Positions 43,129-57,032 of a stretch of 64,000 bases of DNA are shown here, piece after piece. The notes under the pieces are model-generated. The model saw only the letters and a list, made by a program, of their open reading frames with translations, ran no database searches and had not been told where the DNA came from. Both the position numbers and the translations under genes were made by a program. The stretch is from the NCBI RefSeq assembly GCF_030687145.1, contig NZ_CP117460.1, forward strand, positions 6,605,236 to 6,669,235. Direction: 5' to 3'. The stretch is from Pseudomonas sp. FP1742 (lineage in GTDB: Bacteria > Pseudomonadota > Gammaproteobacteria > Pseudomonadales > Pseudomonadaceae). How positions within the stretch are numbered: position 1 is the first letter of the stretch; each line of letters starts with the position of its first letter.

Positions 43129-44961
43129 TTATTCCACCGTCACCGACTTCGCCAGATTTCGTGGCTGGTCAACGTCAGTGCCTTTCAACACCGCCACATA
43201 GTACGAAAGAAGCTGCAACGGAATCGTGTAGAGGATCGGCGACAGGATGTCGTGGATGTGCGGCATGTGCACAACATGAGTGCCTTCACCGTTGGTCATG
43301 CCGGCCTGCTCGTCGGCGAAGACGATCAGTTCACCGCCGCGGGCGCGGACTTCCTGGAGGTTGGACTTCAACTTCTCCAGCAACTCGTTGTTCGGCGCCA
43401 CGGTGACCACCGGCATATCGTTATCCACAAGCGCCAGCGGGCCATGTTTCAGCTCGCCCGCCGGATAGGCTTCAGCGTGGATATAGGAGATTTCCTTGAG
43501 CTTGAGAGCCCCTTCCATCGCCACCGGGAATTGTGCGCCGCGACCGAGGAACAGCGTGTGGTTTTTCTCGGCGAACAGCTCGGCGATTTTCTCCACGGTG
43601 CTGTCCATGGCCAGGGCTTCGCCCAAACGGGTCGGCAGGCGACGCAGTTCTTCGACCAGTGTGGCTTCGACGCCTGCGGCCAACGTACCGCGAACCTGAC
43701 CCAGGGACAGGGTCAGCAACAGCAGACCCACCAGTTGAGTGGTGAAGGCTTTGGTCGAGGCCACGCCGATTTCGCGACCGGCCTGGGTCAGCAGGGTCAG
43801 GTCCGATTCACGCACCAAAGAGCTGATGCCGACGTTGCAGATTGCCAGGCTGGCGAGGAAACCCAGCTCTTTGGCATTGCGCAGGGCGGCCAGGGTGTCG
43901 GCGGTTTCACCGGACTGAGAGATGCTCACGAACAGGGTGTTCGGCTGCACCACTACTTTGCGATAGCGGAATTCGCTGGCGACTTCGACCTGGCACGGGA
44001 TGCCGGCCAGTTCTTCGAGCCAGTAACGGGCAACCATACCAGCGTGATAGCTGGTGCCGCAGGCGACGATTTGTACATTGCGCACCTTGGCGAACAGCTC
44101 GGCCGCTTGTGGACCGAATGCCTGGACCAGCACCTGATTCTGACTCAGGCGACCTTCAAGGGTGCGCTGCACAACGGCCGGTTGCTCGTGAATTTCCTTG
44201 AGCATGTAATGCCGGAACTCGCCTTTGTCGGCGGCTTCGGCCCCGTCACGGTACTGAACGCATTCACGTTCGACGAGTGCGCCGTTGACGTCCCAGATCT
44301 GCACGCTGTCGCGGCGAATTTCGGCGATATCGCCTTCTTCCAGGTACATGAAGCGGTCAGTGACCTGACGCAGGGCCAATTGGTCGGAGGCGAGAAAGTT
44401 TTCACCCAGGCCCAGACCGATCACCAATGGGCTGCCACTGCGGGCCGCCACCAGACGATCCGGTTGCCGAGCGCTGATCACCGCCAGACCATAAGCGCCG
44501 TGCAGCTCTTTGACAGTCGCTTTCAGGGCCAGGGTCAGGTCGGGCAGCTCTTTGAGCTTTTCGTTGAGCAAATGCGCAATGACTTCAGTGTCCGTGTCCG
44601 ATGTAAACACGTGGCCCAGGGCCTTGAGCTGCTCGCGCAGGGCTTCGTGGTTCTCGATGATGCCGTTGTGCACCACCGCCAGATCGCCTGAAAAATGCGG
44701 GTGAGCGTTGCGTTCGCAGGGCGCGCCATGGGTTGCCCAACGGGTGTGGGCAATGCCCAGACGACCGACCAGAGGCTCTTCGATCAGCGCCTGTTCCAGT
44801 TCGCTGACCTTGCCCGGCCGACGCAGGCGCAAGAGTTTTTCATCGTTGGTGTACACCGCCACGCCGGCGCTGTCATAACCACGGTATTCCAGACGCTTGA
44901 GGCCTTCGAGCAGGATGGCGGTAATGTTCCGTTCTGCGACTGCACCAACAATTCCACACAT
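43129..44961 (-). CDS. glmS: Glucosamine-fructose-6-phosphate aminotransferase GlmS
   Basis: A 610-residue enzyme converting fructose-6-phosphate and glutamine to glucosamine-6-phosphate, the entry to peptidoglycan and LPS amino sugars. Cys2 of MCGIVGAV is the glutaminase nucleophile; RWATHGAP and CGTSYHAGM mark the glutaminase and isomerase parts, and the end KSVTVE is the usual C-terminus. It lies one base from the DeoR regulator upstream, with glmU further up on the same strand. No glmS ribozyme (a Gram-positive feature) is seen. Confidence 0.97.
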   Translation of the reverse strand: MCGIVGAVAERNITAILLEGLKRLEYRGYDSAGVAVYTNDEKLLRLRRPGKVSELEQALIEEPLVGRLGIAHTRWATHGAPCERNAHPHFSGDLAVVHNGIIENHEALREQLKALGHVFTSDTDTEVIAHLLNEKLKELPDLTLALKATVKELHGAYGLAVISARQPDRLVAARSGSPLVIGLGLGENFLASDQLALRQVTDRFMYLEEGDIAEIRRDSVQIWDVNGALVERECVQYRDGAEAADKGEFRHYMLKEIHEQPAVVQRTLEGRLSQNQVLVQAFGPQAAELFAKVRNVQIVACGTSYHAGMVARYWLEELAGIPCQVEVASEFRYRKVVVQPNTLFVSISQSGETADTLAALRNAKELGFLASLAICNVGISSLVRESDLTLLTQAGREIGVASTKAFTTQLVGLLLLTLSLGQVRGTLAAGVEATLVEELRRLPTRLGEALAMDSTVEKIAELFAEKNHTLFLGRGAQFPVAMEGALKLKEISYIHAEAYPAGELKHGPLALVDNDMPVVTVAPNNELLEKLKSNLQEVRARGGELIVFADEQAGMTNGEGTHVVHMPHIHDILSPILYTIPLQLLSYYVAVLKGTDVDQPRNLAKSVTVE

Positions 44962-44962
44962 G

Positions 44963-45739
44963 CTAGTTCTCCTGACTGACAGCGGCGCAAATCACATTGA
45001 TGCCGCGGGCCTGAATCTGATCGCGGGCCGCAAGCGGCAGGCGATCATCGGTAATGAGGGTATGGACGCTGCTCCATGGCAGCTCCAGATTGGGAATCTT
45101 GCGGCCGATCTTGTCGGCCTCGACCATCACGATCACTTCGCGGGCGACCTCGGCCATGACACGGCTCAGGCCCAGCAACTCATTGAAGGTGGTAGTCCCG
45201 CGCACCAGATCGATGCCATCGGCACCGATGAACAATTGATCGAAGTCATATGAGCGTAGTACCTGCTCTGCCACCTGGCCCTGGAAGGACTCGGAATGCG
45301 GGTCCCAGGTACCACCGGTCATCAACAGCACCGGTTCATGCTCGAGTTCACTCAAGGCATTGGCGACATGCAGGGAGTTGGTCATCACCACCAGACCCGG
45401 TTGTTGACCGAGTTCCGGGATCATCGCGGCGGTGGTGCTGCCGCTGTCGATGATGATGCGCGCATGCTCGCGAATCCGCGTGACCGCGGCTCGGGCAATG
45501 GCCTGCTTGTATTTGGAAACCGGTTGGCCAATGTCGGCAACCAGCTCCTGAGGCATGGTGACCGCCCCGCCATAACGACGCAGCAACAGACCGTTGCTTT
45601 CAAGCGCTGCCAGGTCCTTGCGAATCGTAACTTCCGAGGTTTCGAAACGCTTGGCCAATTCATCCACACTGACTTCCCCCTGCTCATTGAGCAAGGCGAG
45701 GATGTTGTGGCGACGTTGGGGTGTGTTGCGTTTCGACAT
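44963..45739 (-). CDS. glmR: DeoR family regulator GlmR
   Basis: A 258-residue DeoR-type repressor. [27 protein letters not shown] ... [14 protein letters not shown] is at residues 9-50; the sensor domain holds [15 protein letters not shown] and [10 protein letters not shown], typical for sugar-phosphate ligands. Placement between glmU and glmS is conserved in pseudomonads and suggests control of amino sugar synthesis by glucosamine phosphate. Probably co-transcribed with glmS. Confidence 0.92.
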   Translation of the reverse strand: MSKRNTPQRRHNILALLNEQGEVSVDELAKRFETSEVTIRKDLAALESNGLLLRRYGGAVTMPQELVADIGQPVSKYKQAIARAAVTRIREHARIIIDSGSTTAAMIPELGQQPGLVVMTNSLHVANALSELEHEPVLLMTGGTWDPHSESFQGQVAEQVLRSYDFDQLFIGADGIDLVRGTTTFNELLGLSRVMAEVAREVIVMVEADKIGRKIPNLELPWSSVHTLITDDRLPLAARDQIQARGINVICAAVSQEN

Positions 45740-45838
45740 GGTCTAGTAAGTTTCGATTCGAAAGATAACGTAAGCAATCAAAACCTATCAACGAAACTTC
45801 GTCAAGCGAGAGATGACAAAAAAGATCTGTGGATAAAC

Positions 45839-45906
45839 GCATCGCGGGCAAGCCTCGCTCCTACGGACAGTGATATCTCGTAGGAGCGAGGCTTGCCCGC
45901 GAAAGC
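45839..45906. repeat. Divergent REP-like inverted pair
   Basis: Inverted copies at 45839-45866 and 45879-45906 of a second REP type, GTAGGAGCGAGGCTTGCCCG, which differs from the other REPs in the window. Confidence 0.8.
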
Positions 45907-45942
45907 AATCTCATAGACGCCGCATCATGCGCTGTGGATAAC

Positions 45943-47310
45943 TTAACGCTTCTTGATCTTCTCCGGCCGCTTCCAGCCGTCGATGTTCTTCTGCCGAGCC
46001 CGGCCCACGGCCAACTGAGCGTTATCCACATTCTGAGTAATGGTCGAACCGGCCGCCGTGGTCGCACCCGACGAGATATCCACAGGCGCCACCAACGAGT
46101 TGTTGGAGCCGATAAACACATCTTCGCCCAGCACGGTTTTCCACTTGTTCGCACCATCGTAGTTACAGGTGATGGTACCCGCGCCGATGTTGGTACGTGC
46201 CCCGACCTCGGCGTCGCCCAGATACGTCAAGTGACCGGCCTTGGCGCCTTCACCCATGTGAGCGTTCTTCAGTTCAACGAAGTTACCCACATGCGCGCGA
46301 GCTTCCAGCACCGTGCCGGGACGCAAACGAGCAAACGGGCCGGCATCGCTGCCTTCGCCGAGAATCGCGCCTTCGATATGGCTGTTGGCCTTGATCACCA
46401 CGCCTTTACGCAAGGTGCTGTCCTTGATCACGCAGTTCGGGCCGATCACCACGTCGTCCTCGATGACCACTTTGCCTTCGAGGATCACGTTGATGTCGAT
46501 CAGGACGTCGCGGCCGACGATGACTTCGCCGCGTACATCGAAACGGGCCGGGTCGCGCAGGGTCACGCCCTGAGCCATCAATCGACGAGCGGCGCGCAGT
46601 TGATAATGACGCTCCAGCTCGGCCAGTTGTTTGCGGTCGTTGGCGCCCTGCACTTCCGTGGCGTCATGGGGGTGTTCGGTAGCCACCACCAGACCATCGC
46701 TGACTGCCATGGCGATCACGTCGGTCAGGTAATACTCGCCTTGGGCGTTGTTGTTGGAGAGCCGGCTCATCCAGTCGCCCAGGCGCTCGAAAGGCACCGC
46801 CATAATGCCGGTATTGCCTTCGGTGATCGCGCGTTCGGCTTCATTGGCATCTTTCTGCTCGACGATGGCGGTCACCTTGCCGGCGGCATCCCGGACGATG
46901 CGGCCATAGCCAGTCGGGTCATCCAGTTCAACGGTCAGCAACCCCAATTGCTGTGGTGCCGCCCGCTTGAGCAGACGTTGGAGGGTTTCGACTTCAATCA
47001 ACGGCACATCGCCGTAGAGAATCAGCACCGTGTCGGATTCGATGAACGGCACCGCTTGGGCCACGGCATGACCGGTCCCCAGCTGTTGGTCCTGCAGGAC
47101 AAAATTCAGGTCATCGGCGGCCAGACGCTCGCGCACCACTTCGGCACCATGACCGATCACAACATGGATGCGCTGTGGATCAAGTTGCCGGGCGCTGTGG
47201 ATAACATGGCCAAGCATTGAGTTACCGGCAATCGGATGCAGGACTTTCGGCAAGGCCGAACGCATGCGGGTGCCTTGCCCGGCAGCGAGGATAACAATTT
47301 CAAGGGACAT
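45943..47310 (-). CDS. glmU: Bifunctional UDP-GlcNAc synthesis enzyme GlmU
   Basis: A 455-residue enzyme. The N-domain (~1-225) is the uridyltransferase with [19 protein letters not shown] and LYGDVPLI; the C-domain is a left-handed beta-helix acetyltransferase with hexapeptide repeats ([31 protein letters not shown]). It makes GlcNAc-1-phosphate and UDP-GlcNAc from glucosamine-1-phosphate. First of the glmU-glmR-glmS series, following the atp terminator. Confidence 0.97.
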   Translation of the reverse strand: MSLEIVILAAGQGTRMRSALPKVLHPIAGNSMLGHVIHSARQLDPQRIHVVIGHGAEVVRERLAADDLNFVLQDQQLGTGHAVAQAVPFIESDTVLILYGDVPLIEVETLQRLLKRAAPQQLGLLTVELDDPTGYGRIVRDAAGKVTAIVEQKDANEAERAITEGNTGIMAVPFERLGDWMSRLSNNNAQGEYYLTDVIAMAVSDGLVVATEHPHDATEVQGANDRKQLAELERHYQLRAARRLMAQGVTLRDPARFDVRGEVIVGRDVLIDINVILEGKVVIEDDVVIGPNCVIKDSTLRKGVVIKANSHIEGAILGEGSDAGPFARLRPGTVLEARAHVGNFVELKNAHMGEGAKAGHLTYLGDAEVGARTNIGAGTITCNYDGANKWKTVLGEDVFIGSNNSLVAPVDISSGATTAAGSTITQNVDNAQLAVGRARQKNIDGWKRPEKIKKR

Positions 47311-47371
47311 GACTGGCTACCAATCCTGGGTGGTCAGCAACTGCGACCAGGTGATGAAAATCGGAAAAGAA

Positions 47372-47397
47372 AAAGGGTAGCCGAGGCTACCCTTTTT
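47372..47397 (-). terminator. Terminator of the atp operon
   Basis: Stem AAAGGGTAGCC / GGCTACCCTTT with a GA loop and a T-rich run on the minus strand, 29 bases after the atpC stop. Confidence 0.93.
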
Positions 47398-47425
47398 AAT
47401 AATCGCACAACAAGTCGATGGCCGA

Positions 47426-47851
47426 TTAGTGGCCGAACTTCTTGCGGATCTGCTGGACGGTGCGCAGCTGAGCTGCGGCCTCGGCCAGACGTGCGGCAGC
47501 AGAACCGTAATCGAATTCCGCGCCTCGCTCATGCAAGGCTTTCTCGGCAGCCTTAACGGCTTCCAAAGCTGCGGCTTCGTCCAGGTCGGCAGCACGTTGC
47601 ACGGTGTCGGCAAGAACCTTGACCATGTTCGGCTGAACCTCGAGGAAACCACCGGAGATGTAATACACCTCCTCTTCCCCGCCCTGCTTGATCAGGCGGA
47701 TCGGGCCCGGCTTGAGATTGGTGATCAGCGGCGCGTGACCCAGGGCGATACCAAGATCACCCAGAGCACCGTGTGCAACCACCATCTCGACCAGGCCGGA
47801 GAAGATTTCCCCTTCCGCGCTGACGATATCGCAATGGACTGTCATAGCCAT
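47426..47851 (-). CDS. atpC: ATP synthase epsilon subunit
   Basis: A 141-residue epsilon subunit: N-terminal beta sandwich ([40 protein letters not shown]) and a C-terminal helix pair ([23 protein letters not shown]). It sits on the central stalk and inhibits ATP hydrolysis. Last gene of the operon, 45 bases after atpD. Confidence 0.97.
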   Translation of the reverse strand: MAMTVHCDIVSAEGEIFSGLVEMVVAHGALGDLGIALGHAPLITNLKPGPIRLIKQGGEEEVYYISGGFLEVQPNMVKVLADTVQRAADLDEAAALEAVKAAEKALHERGAEFDYGSAAARLAEAAAQLRTVQQIRKKFGH

Positions 47852-47896
47852 CTGATTGCCTCAACCTAAATTAGCGCCCGTTGCCGGGCGCCGGGA

Positions 47897-49303
<1,407 letters not shown>

Positions 49304-50164
49304 TTAAACCGCGGCAGCGCCGCCGACGATTTCCGAGATCTCTTGGGTGATCGCAGCCTGACGCGCCTTGTTGTAGACCAGCTGCAAATCGCTGATCAAA
49401 TCACCGGCGTTGTCGGTAGCGTTCTTCATCGCGATCATCCGCGCAGCCTGTTCAGCCGCGTTGTTCTCGACCACCGCCTGGTAGACCTGCGACTCCACGT
49501 AACGGACCATCAAGCCGTCAAGCAGCTCTTTGGCGTCCGGTTCGTACAGATAATCCCAGTGGTGCTTGAGTTCCTGATCCGGGGTTGCCACCAGTGGAAT
49601 CAACTGCTCCACGGTAGGCTGTTGTGTCATGGTGTTGATGAACTTGTTGGACACCACGGACAGGCGGTCAATACGGCCGTCCAAGTAGGCATCCAGCATC
49701 ACCTTGACGCTGCCGATCAAATCATTGATCGACGGCTCTTCACCCAAGTGGCTGATAGCTGCAACGACGTTACCGCCGAAGTTGCGGAAGAAAGCCGCAC
49801 CCTTGCTACCAACAACACACAGATCGATCTCGACGCCGTTTTCGCGGTTTACCGCCATGTCCTTGACCAGGGCCTTGAACAGGTTGGTGTTCAAACCACC
49901 GCACAGACCACGGTCACTGCTCACCACGACGTAACCGACACGCTTTACTTCACGGTCGATCATGAACGGGTGGTGATATTCCGGGTTGGCGTTGGCCAGA
50001 TGGCCAATAACCTGGCGGATGCGCTCCGCATAAGGACGGCTAGCAGCCATGCGCATTTGTGCCTTGCGCATTTTGCTGACCGCCACTTTTTCCATGGCGC
50101 TGGTAATCTTTTGCGTGCTTTTGATGCTCGCAATCTTACTGCGAATCTCTTTTGCGCCTGCCAT
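49304..50164 (-). CDS. atpG: ATP synthase gamma subunit
   Basis: A 286-residue central-stalk rotor subunit. N-terminal coiled coil ([20 protein letters not shown]), the conserved [10 protein letters not shown] segment and a C-terminal coil ([31 protein letters not shown]) are typical. A perfect 10-base hairpin precedes it in the atpA spacer. Confidence 0.97.
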   Translation of the reverse strand: MAGAKEIRSKIASIKSTQKITSAMEKVAVSKMRKAQMRMAASRPYAERIRQVIGHLANANPEYHHPFMIDREVKRVGYVVVSSDRGLCGGLNTNLFKALVKDMAVNRENGVEIDLCVVGSKGAAFFRNFGGNVVAAISHLGEEPSINDLIGSVKVMLDAYLDGRIDRLSVVSNKFINTMTQQPTVEQLIPLVATPDQELKHHWDYLYEPDAKELLDGLMVRYVESQVYQAVVENNAAEQAARMIAMKNATDNAGDLISDLQLVYNKARQAAITQEISEIVGGAAAV

Positions 50165-50185
50165 GTAACACCTATCAGGTTAGCA

Positions 50186-50209
50186 AGCGGGAGCCTTGCG
50201 GCTCCCGCT
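50186..50209 (-). other. Intercistronic hairpin atpA-atpG
   Basis: AGCGGGAGCC and GGCTCCCGCT form a perfect 10-base stem with a 4-base loop, 6 bases after the atpA stop and 22 before the atpG start. No T-run follows, so it is not a terminator; it may stabilise the atpA mRNA or reduce atpG output. Confidence 0.8.
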
Positions 50210-50214
50210 GCGGC

Positions 50215-51759
50215 TTACCAGGTTTGGGTGGCCTTGAACTTCTCGATACCGGCTTTCATGCCAGCATCGATTTCGTCATTGAAGTCACCCTTCACGTTGA
50301 TCTTCGCCATCAAATCGGCGTGATCGCGGTTGAAGAAAGCAATCAGCGCTTGTTCAAAGCTGCCGATCTTGGCGATTTCGACGTCAGTCAGGAACCCACG
50401 CTCAGCGGCATACAGCGACAGCGCCATGTCAGCGATCGACATTGGTGCGTATTGCTTCTGCTTCATCAGCTCGGTAACGCGCTGACCATGCTCAAGTTGC
50501 TTACGGGTCGCTTCGTCCAGGTCAGAAGCGAACTGGGCGAATGCCGCCAGTTCACGGTACTGAGCCAGAGCGGTACGGATACCACCGGACAGCTTCTTGA
50601 TGATCTTGGTCTGAGCGGCACCACCCACACGGGATACCGAAACACCGGCGTTCACAGCAGGACGGATCCCGGAGTTGAACATGGCCGATTCCAGGAAGAT
50701 CTGACCGTCGGTGATGGAAATCACGTTGGTCGGAACGAACGCGGAAACGTCGCCAGCCTGGGTTTCGATGATCGGCAGTGCGGTCAGGGAACCGGTTTTG
50801 CCGGTCACTGCGCCGTTGGTGAACTTCTCTACGTATTCTTCCGAAACGCGGGATGCGCGCTCCAGCAGACGGGAGTGGAGATAGAACACGTCGCCTGGGT
50901 AAGCTTCACGGCCTGGTGGACGGCGCAGCAGCAGGGAAATCTGGCGGTAAGCCACTGCTTGCTTGGACAGATCGTCATAAACGATCAGCGCGTCTTCACC
51001 GCGGTCGCGGAAGTATTCGCCCATGGTGCAACCGGAGTACGGTGCCAGGAACTGCAGTGCTGCAGATTCCGAAGCGCTCGCCGCCACGACGATGGTGTTG
51101 GCCAGTGCGCCGTTTTCTTCCAGCTTGCGAACCACGTTGGCGATGGTCGATTGCTTCTGACCGATCGCTACGTAGACGCAGAAAATGCCGCTGTCTTTCT
51201 GGTTGATGATCGCGTCGATCGCCAGAGCGGTTTTACCGATCTGACGGTCACCGATGATCAGCTCACGCTGGCCACGGCCGACAGGGATCATGGCATCGAC
51301 AGCCTTGTAGCCAGTCTGTACAGGCTGGTCTACCGACTTACGCCAGATCACGCCTGGAGCAACTTTCTCGACCGCATCGGTCTCGGTGTTGTTCAGCGGA
51401 CCTTTGCCGTCAACTGGGTTACCCAGTGCGTCGACAACGCGACCCAGCAGTTCCTTACCAACCGGAACTTCGAGGATGCGGCCGGTGCACTTGGCGCTCA
51501 TGCCTTCAGCCAGAGTCTGGTAAGAGCCCAATACAACGGCACCTACAGAGTCTTGCTCAAGGTTGAGAGCCATGCCGAAGACGCCGCCCGGAAACTCGAT
51601 CATCTCGCCGTACATAACGTCGGCCAGACCGTGAATCCGCACGATACCGTCAGATACGCTGACGACTGTGCCTTCGTTACGGGCTTGGGAGGTCACATCG
51701 AGCTTGTCGATGCGGCCCTTGATAATTTCACTTATTTCGGAAGGATTGAGTTGCTGCAT
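50215..51759 (-). CDS. atpA: ATP synthase alpha subunit
   Basis: A 514-residue non-catalytic nucleotide-binding F1 subunit. GDRQIGKT (Walker A) and the region [17 protein letters not shown] are present, ending in the usual short helical C-terminus ([17 protein letters not shown]). Separated from atpH by 21 bases. Confidence 0.98.
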   Translation of the reverse strand: MQQLNPSEISEIIKGRIDKLDVTSQARNEGTVVSVSDGIVRIHGLADVMYGEMIEFPGGVFGMALNLEQDSVGAVVLGSYQTLAEGMSAKCTGRILEVPVGKELLGRVVDALGNPVDGKGPLNNTETDAVEKVAPGVIWRKSVDQPVQTGYKAVDAMIPVGRGQRELIIGDRQIGKTALAIDAIINQKDSGIFCVYVAIGQKQSTIANVVRKLEENGALANTIVVAASASESAALQFLAPYSGCTMGEYFRDRGEDALIVYDDLSKQAVAYRQISLLLRRPPGREAYPGDVFYLHSRLLERASRVSEEYVEKFTNGAVTGKTGSLTALPIIETQAGDVSAFVPTNVISITDGQIFLESAMFNSGIRPAVNAGVSVSRVGGAAQTKIIKKLSGGIRTALAQYRELAAFAQFASDLDEATRKQLEHGQRVTELMKQKQYAPMSIADMALSLYAAERGFLTDVEIAKIGSFEQALIAFFNRDHADLMAKINVKGDFNDEIDAGMKAGIEKFKATQTW

Positions 51760-51780
51760 TGCTCTGCTGCCCCTTCAAAC

Positions 51781-52317
51781 TCAAGATTTCAATGCTTCGG
51801 CAAGGTTTGCGAGTTTCCCGCGAACCGAGCCATCGATAACCAGGTCGCCGGCGCGAATGACAATGCCCCCAATCAGGGATTTGTCTTCCTCGACTTGCAG
51901 GCGCACTTCCCGGTTGAGTCGTGCACTGAGAACCTTGGCGAGTTTGTCTTGCTGTTCTTGGTTCAATGCAAAAGCACTGGTGACTTCAACGTCTACCGAC
52001 TTCTCTTGTTCAGCCTTGTACAGGTCAAACAGAGCGGCGATCTCCGGCAACAGCGGGAGACGGTCGTTTTCGGCAACGACGTTAATGAAGTTCTGTGCCT
52101 TGGCATCAAACTTGTCGCCGCACACGTCAATAAACGTGGCGGCCTTGTCTGCGCTCGTCAGTCGCGGGGCCTTGAGCACGCGCTGCATGGTGTCGTCTTG
52201 CGACACTGCTGCAGCCAGGCCGAGCATGGCTGACCAAGAGGCCAGTTGCTGGTGGGCCTGGGCGTGCTCGAAGGCTGCCTTAGCGTAAGGTCGGGCCAAC
52301 GTGGTCAATTCTGCCAT
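51781..52317 (-). CDS. atpH: ATP synthase delta subunit
   Basis: A 178-residue stalk subunit linking F1 to the b subunits. [14 protein letters not shown] at the start and [35 protein letters not shown] at the end are family signatures. Confidence 0.96.
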   Translation of the reverse strand: MAELTTLARPYAKAAFEHAQAHQQLASWSAMLGLAAAVSQDDTMQRVLKAPRLTSADKAATFIDVCGDKFDAKAQNFINVVAENDRLPLLPEIAALFDLYKAEQEKSVDVEVTSAFALNQEQQDKLAKVLSARLNREVRLQVEEDKSLIGGIVIRAGDLVIDGSVRGKLANLAEALKS

Positions 52318-52329
52318 GATCGCCCTCGC

Positions 52330-52800
52330 TTAAATTTCAGCAGCCAGTTTGTTTACCAGCTCCGCGTGCGCGTTTTGATCGATTGTGGCACCCAGGATCT
52401 TCTCGGCGCCGCCGACAGCCAGCGCACCCAGTTGGGCACGCAGCGCGTCTTTGACACTGTTCAGTTCCTGCTCGATCTCGGCCTGAGCCTGAACCTTCAC
52501 ACGGTCAGCGTCGATACGGGCTTTTTCAACAGCCTCTTCAACGATCTGGTTACCGCGTTTCTTGGCTTGCTCAATGATTTCGGCTGCCTGAGCTTTCGCT
52601 TCGCGCAGTTGTTGACCCGCTTTATCTTGGGCCAACTCCAGGTCGCGAGCTGCTCGGGCGGCAGCGTCCAGTCCATCCGCGATCTTCTTCTGACGTTCGT
52701 GCAAAGCCGCGATGACCGGAGGCCATACGAACTTCATGCAAAAAAGTACAAAAATTAAGAACGCAACGGACTGGCCAATCAGGGTTGCATTAATGTTCAC
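52330..52800 (-). CDS. atpF: ATP synthase b subunit
   Basis: A 156-residue stator subunit: one N-terminal helix ([28 protein letters not shown]) and a long polar coiled coil. The start is GTG at 52800, supported by GAGGTG upstream and the family N-terminus; the upstream in-frame codons are not part of the protein. Confidence 0.96.
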   Translation of the reverse strand: MNINATLIGQSVAFLIFVLFCMKFVWPPVIAALHERQKKIADGLDAAARAARDLELAQDKAGQQLREAKAQAAEIIEQAKKRGNQIVEEAVEKARIDADRVKVQAQAEIEQELNSVKDALRAQLGALAVGGAEKILGATIDQNAHAELVNKLAAEI

Positions 52801-52856
52801 GCCAACACCTCGCTCGTTCGTTGCACAACACACCAATCACTCGACGATTCGAGTGA

Positions 52857-53129
<273 letters not shown>

Positions 53130-53201
53130 TTACGTCGTATGGTTTAGGTTTTTTAGATTTTAAAGCGGTAAAACAAATCGTTTCATAGCCCGTTCAGGGC
53201 A

Positions 53202-53247
53202 CCCACCCGTTTGACCGGGCGGGACATCAGACCAGTCGAGACTGGTC

Positions 53248-53248
<1 letters not shown>
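53202..53248 (-). other. Tandem intercistronic hairpins atpB-atpE
   Basis: AGACCAGTC/GACTGGTCT (53229-53248, 2-base loop) begins at the atpB stop codon. A second stem, CCCGCCCG/CGGGTGGG on the transcribed strand (53223-53202, loop of 6), has one G-U pair that would be a mismatch on the opposite strand. Neither has a T-run. Confidence 0.75.
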
Positions 53249-54541
<1,293 letters not shown>

Positions 54542-54615
54542 CACTTTTACTCCCCAATGGTCGGCTGCCGAAATTCAATAACTTGGCATAATTTGTGCCG
54601 ACAAAATGCGCGCAG

Positions 54616-54644
54616 AGTATAGGGGCGGTTCTGCCCCTATTCAA
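54616..54644 (-). promoter_or_regulatory. Promoter of the atp operon with palindromic spacer
   Basis: On the minus strand TTGAAT (54644-54639) and TATACT (54621-54616) are exactly 17 bases apart. The spacer carries the inverted repeat ATAGGGGC / GCCCCTAT (54619-54640). The likely start lies ~65-70 bases before atpI. Confidence 0.65.
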
Positions 54645-54689
54645 CTGTCAGGTAGTGATTTCCGACTTCACGCTACAAGAGGAATTGTT

Positions 54690-55562
54690 TCAGCGGATGT
54701 GTGCAAGCACACCTTGAAGTTCATCAAGAGAGTTGTAGCCGATGACCAGCTGCCCCTTACCCTTCTTTCCGTGGCGGATCTGCACCGCAGAGCCTAGGCG
54801 TTCGGCCAGGCGCTGTTCGAGCCGGGCGATATCCGGGTCCGGTTTTGCCGGTTCCACAGGCTCCGGTTTGCCACTCAACCACTGGCGAACCAGTGCTTCA
54901 GTCTGGCGCACAGTCAGCCCCCGTGCGACAACATGTCGCGCCCCTTCAACCTGTTGGTTTTCCGGTAGACCCAGCAAGGCACGGGCATGACCCATTTCCA
55001 GGTCGCCGTGAGACAGCATGGTCTTGATGACTTCCGGCAGCGCAATCAGACGCAACAGGTTGGCCACGGTGACGCGGGACTTACCCACAGCCTCGGCCAC
55101 TTGTTGCTGAGTCAGCTGGAATTCCTGCTGCAAACGCTGCAAGGCCACCGCTTCTTCGATCGGATTGAGGTCTTCACGCTGGATATTCTCGATCAGCGCC
55201 ATGGCGATGGCGGTTTCATCCGGCACATCGCGCACCATCGCCGGGATGGTTTCCTGGCCAGCCTGCTGGCTGGCGCGCCAGCGGCGCTCGCCGGCGATGA
55301 TTTCGAAACGACCGCTGCCGATCGGACGAACCACGATCGGCTGCATCACGCCCTGGGCCTTGATCGACTGCGCCAGCTCTTCCAGCGCCTGGGGATCCAT
55401 GTCGCGACGCGGCTGGTACTTGCCACGCTGGATCAGGTCCAGGGGCAGGTGCTGCAGCTCACGCTGATCGGCTTGCACCGCTTGCTCTTCCAGCGAGCTG
55501 ACAGTCGGACCACTCAGCAGTGCATCCAGTCCACGTCCGAGACCTCGTTTCTTGACGGCCAT
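54690..55562 (-). CDS. parB: Chromosome partitioning protein ParB
   Basis: A 290-residue ParB. The N-terminal CTPase motifs (QYQPRRDMD and AGERRWRAS), the HTH (TQQQVAEAVGKSRVTVANLLRLIALP) that reads parS, and a C-terminal dimerisation part (LDELQGVLAHI) are visible. It spreads from parS sites as CTP-dependent clamps. It lies 9 bases after parA on the same strand. Its predicted targets are the two parS sites in the window. Confidence 0.97.
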   Translation of the reverse strand: MAVKKRGLGRGLDALLSGPTVSSLEEQAVQADQRELQHLPLDLIQRGKYQPRRDMDPQALEELAQSIKAQGVMQPIVVRPIGSGRFEIIAGERRWRASQQAGQETIPAMVRDVPDETAIAMALIENIQREDLNPIEEAVALQRLQQEFQLTQQQVAEAVGKSRVTVANLLRLIALPEVIKTMLSHGDLEMGHARALLGLPENQQVEGARHVVARGLTVRQTEALVRQWLSGKPEPVEPAKPDPDIARLEQRLAERLGSAVQIRHGKKGKGQLVIGYNSLDELQGVLAHIR

Positions 55563-55571
55563 GGGGATTCC

Positions 55572-56369
55572 TTAAGTTGCCTGAGCAGCGGCAATGCGTG
55601 AATTTTTGCGTTGACGGCGAACCATCTCTCCGGCCAATGCCAGATAGGCAATCGCGCCCCGCGATGATTTGTCGTACGCCAGCGCCGGCATGCCATAGCT
55701 TGGCGCTTCGGCCAGGCGGATATTGCGTGGAATCACGGTGTCGTAGAGCTGATCGCCGAAGTGTTCCTTGAGTTGCGCCGAGACGTCGTTCATCAGGCTC
55801 AGGCGCGGGTCGTACATGGTCCGCAACAGGCCTTCGACTTTCAGGTTCGGGTTCAGCAGTTCGGCAATGCGCTTGATGTTATCCACAAGGTCGCTCAACC
55901 CTTCGAGCGCGAAGTACTCGCACTGCATGGGGATAATGACCCCGTCGGCGGCAACCAGCGCATTGAGCGTGAGCATCGACAGCGACGGCGGGCAGTCGAT
56001 CAAAATGTAATCGTAGTTTTCACGGATCGGCGCCAACGCACTGCGCAGGCGGCTTTCCTTCATCTGCATTTCCAGCAGAACGACTTCGGCCGCGGTCAGG
56101 TCACGGTTGGCCGGCAGCAACTGGTAACCACCATGCTCGGAGTAGTGCATGGCCTGGGCCAGATCGCATTCGCCGATCAGCAGGTCGTAGACCGAGTTTT
56201 CCAGGCCGTGTTTATCCACACCGCTACCCATGGTGGCGTTGCCCTGTGGATCAAGATCGATCAACAGCACCCGACGCTTGGTAGCGACCAGGGAAGCTGC
56301 GAGGTTGATGCAGGTGGTGGTCTTGCCCACACCACCCTTTTGGTTCGCTATCGCGAATACCTTAGCCAT
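55572..56369 (-). CDS. parA: Chromosome partitioning ATPase ParA
   Basis: A 265-residue deviant-Walker ATPase. KGGVGKTT at residues 11-18, DLDPQGNAT and DYILIDCPPSL are the P-loop and switch motifs. ParA gradients on the nucleoid pull ParB-parS complexes apart. ATG at 56369 gives the family N-terminus MAKVFAIANQ; the frame extends upstream to a TTG only. Confidence 0.97.
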   Translation of the reverse strand: MAKVFAIANQKGGVGKTTTCINLAASLVATKRRVLLIDLDPQGNATMGSGVDKHGLENSVYDLLIGECDLAQAMHYSEHGGYQLLPANRDLTAAEVVLLEMQMKESRLRSALAPIRENYDYILIDCPPSLSMLTLNALVAADGVIIPMQCEYFALEGLSDLVDNIKRIAELLNPNLKVEGLLRTMYDPRLSLMNDVSAQLKEHFGDQLYDTVIPRNIRLAEAPSYGMPALAYDKSSRGAIAYLALAGEMVRRQRKNSRIAAAQAT

Positions 56370-56387
56370 TCTTGCTTTTGTTCCCAA

Positions 56388-57032
56388 TCATGCCGTGCGG
56401 CGCAGTATCAGCAGATGGCGTTGGCCTTGGCAACCGGGTACGGCCAGGGCGTGTTCGCTATCGAGGTGGAAGTCTGCCGGCAATGCTACCAGCTCATCGG
56501 CGGGATGAACGCCCTTCATTGCCAGCCAGCGTGTATCGGCGTCGCCCAAATGGCGAGTCCAGTTGCTGAAGTTTTCCATGCTGCTGAACGCCCGGGAAAT
56601 AATCCCGTTGAATGGCAGTTCAGGCTGGAAGGCTTCGACGCGACTGTGGATAACTTGCAGGTTATCCAGTTTGAGTTCGAGTTTGACCTGGGTCAGGAAG
56701 CGGGTTTTCTTGCCGTTACTGTCCAGACAGGTCACCTGGGACTCGGGGAACAGGATGGCCAACGGAATCCCTGGCATGCCGCCGCCGCTGCCGACGTCCA
56801 GCCAGCGGCCGTTTTCGATGAACGACATCACGCTCAAGCTATCGAGCAGGTGACGGGAAACCATTTCGTCAGGATCACGCACGGCGGTCAGGTTGTAAGC
56901 CTTGTTCCATTTGATCAACAACGCCAGATAACCCAACAGCTGAGCGTGCTGGGTGTCTGTCAGTGTGACGCCGAGCTGGCGAGCACCTGTGGATAACTCT
57001 TCTGCGTGTTGCGAGGTAACCAACGAACTCAA
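56388..57032 (-). CDS. rsmG: 16S rRNA m7G527 methyltransferase RsmG
   Basis: A 214-residue SAM-dependent methyltransferase (formerly GidB). [17 protein letters not shown] is the SAM motif, and [12 protein letters not shown] follows as usual. The start is TTG at 57032, overlapping the mnmG stop as TTGA, with GGAG 8 bases upstream. It forms one operon with mnmG and probably parA-parB. Confidence 0.95.
   Translation of the reverse strand: MSSLVTSQHAEELSTGARQLGVTLTDTQHAQLLGYLALLIKWNKAYNLTAVRDPDEMVSRHLLDSLSVMSFIENGRWLDVGSGGGMPGIPLAILFPESQVTCLDSNGKKTRFLTQVKLELKLDNLQVIHSRVEAFQPELPFNGIISRAFSSMENFSNWTRHLGDADTRWLAMKGVHPADELVALPADFHLDSEHALAVPGCQGQRHLLILRRTA

Noticed and set aside
43129..44961. glmS leader considered for a glmS ribozyme
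   Set aside because: Only one base separates glmS from the upstream gene, leaving no room, and the ribozyme belongs to Gram-positive bacteria.
50152..52233. Long plus-strand frame of 693 codons opposite atpA and atpH
   Set aside because: It runs antisense across several atp genes and their spacers, and its product shows no recognisable features.
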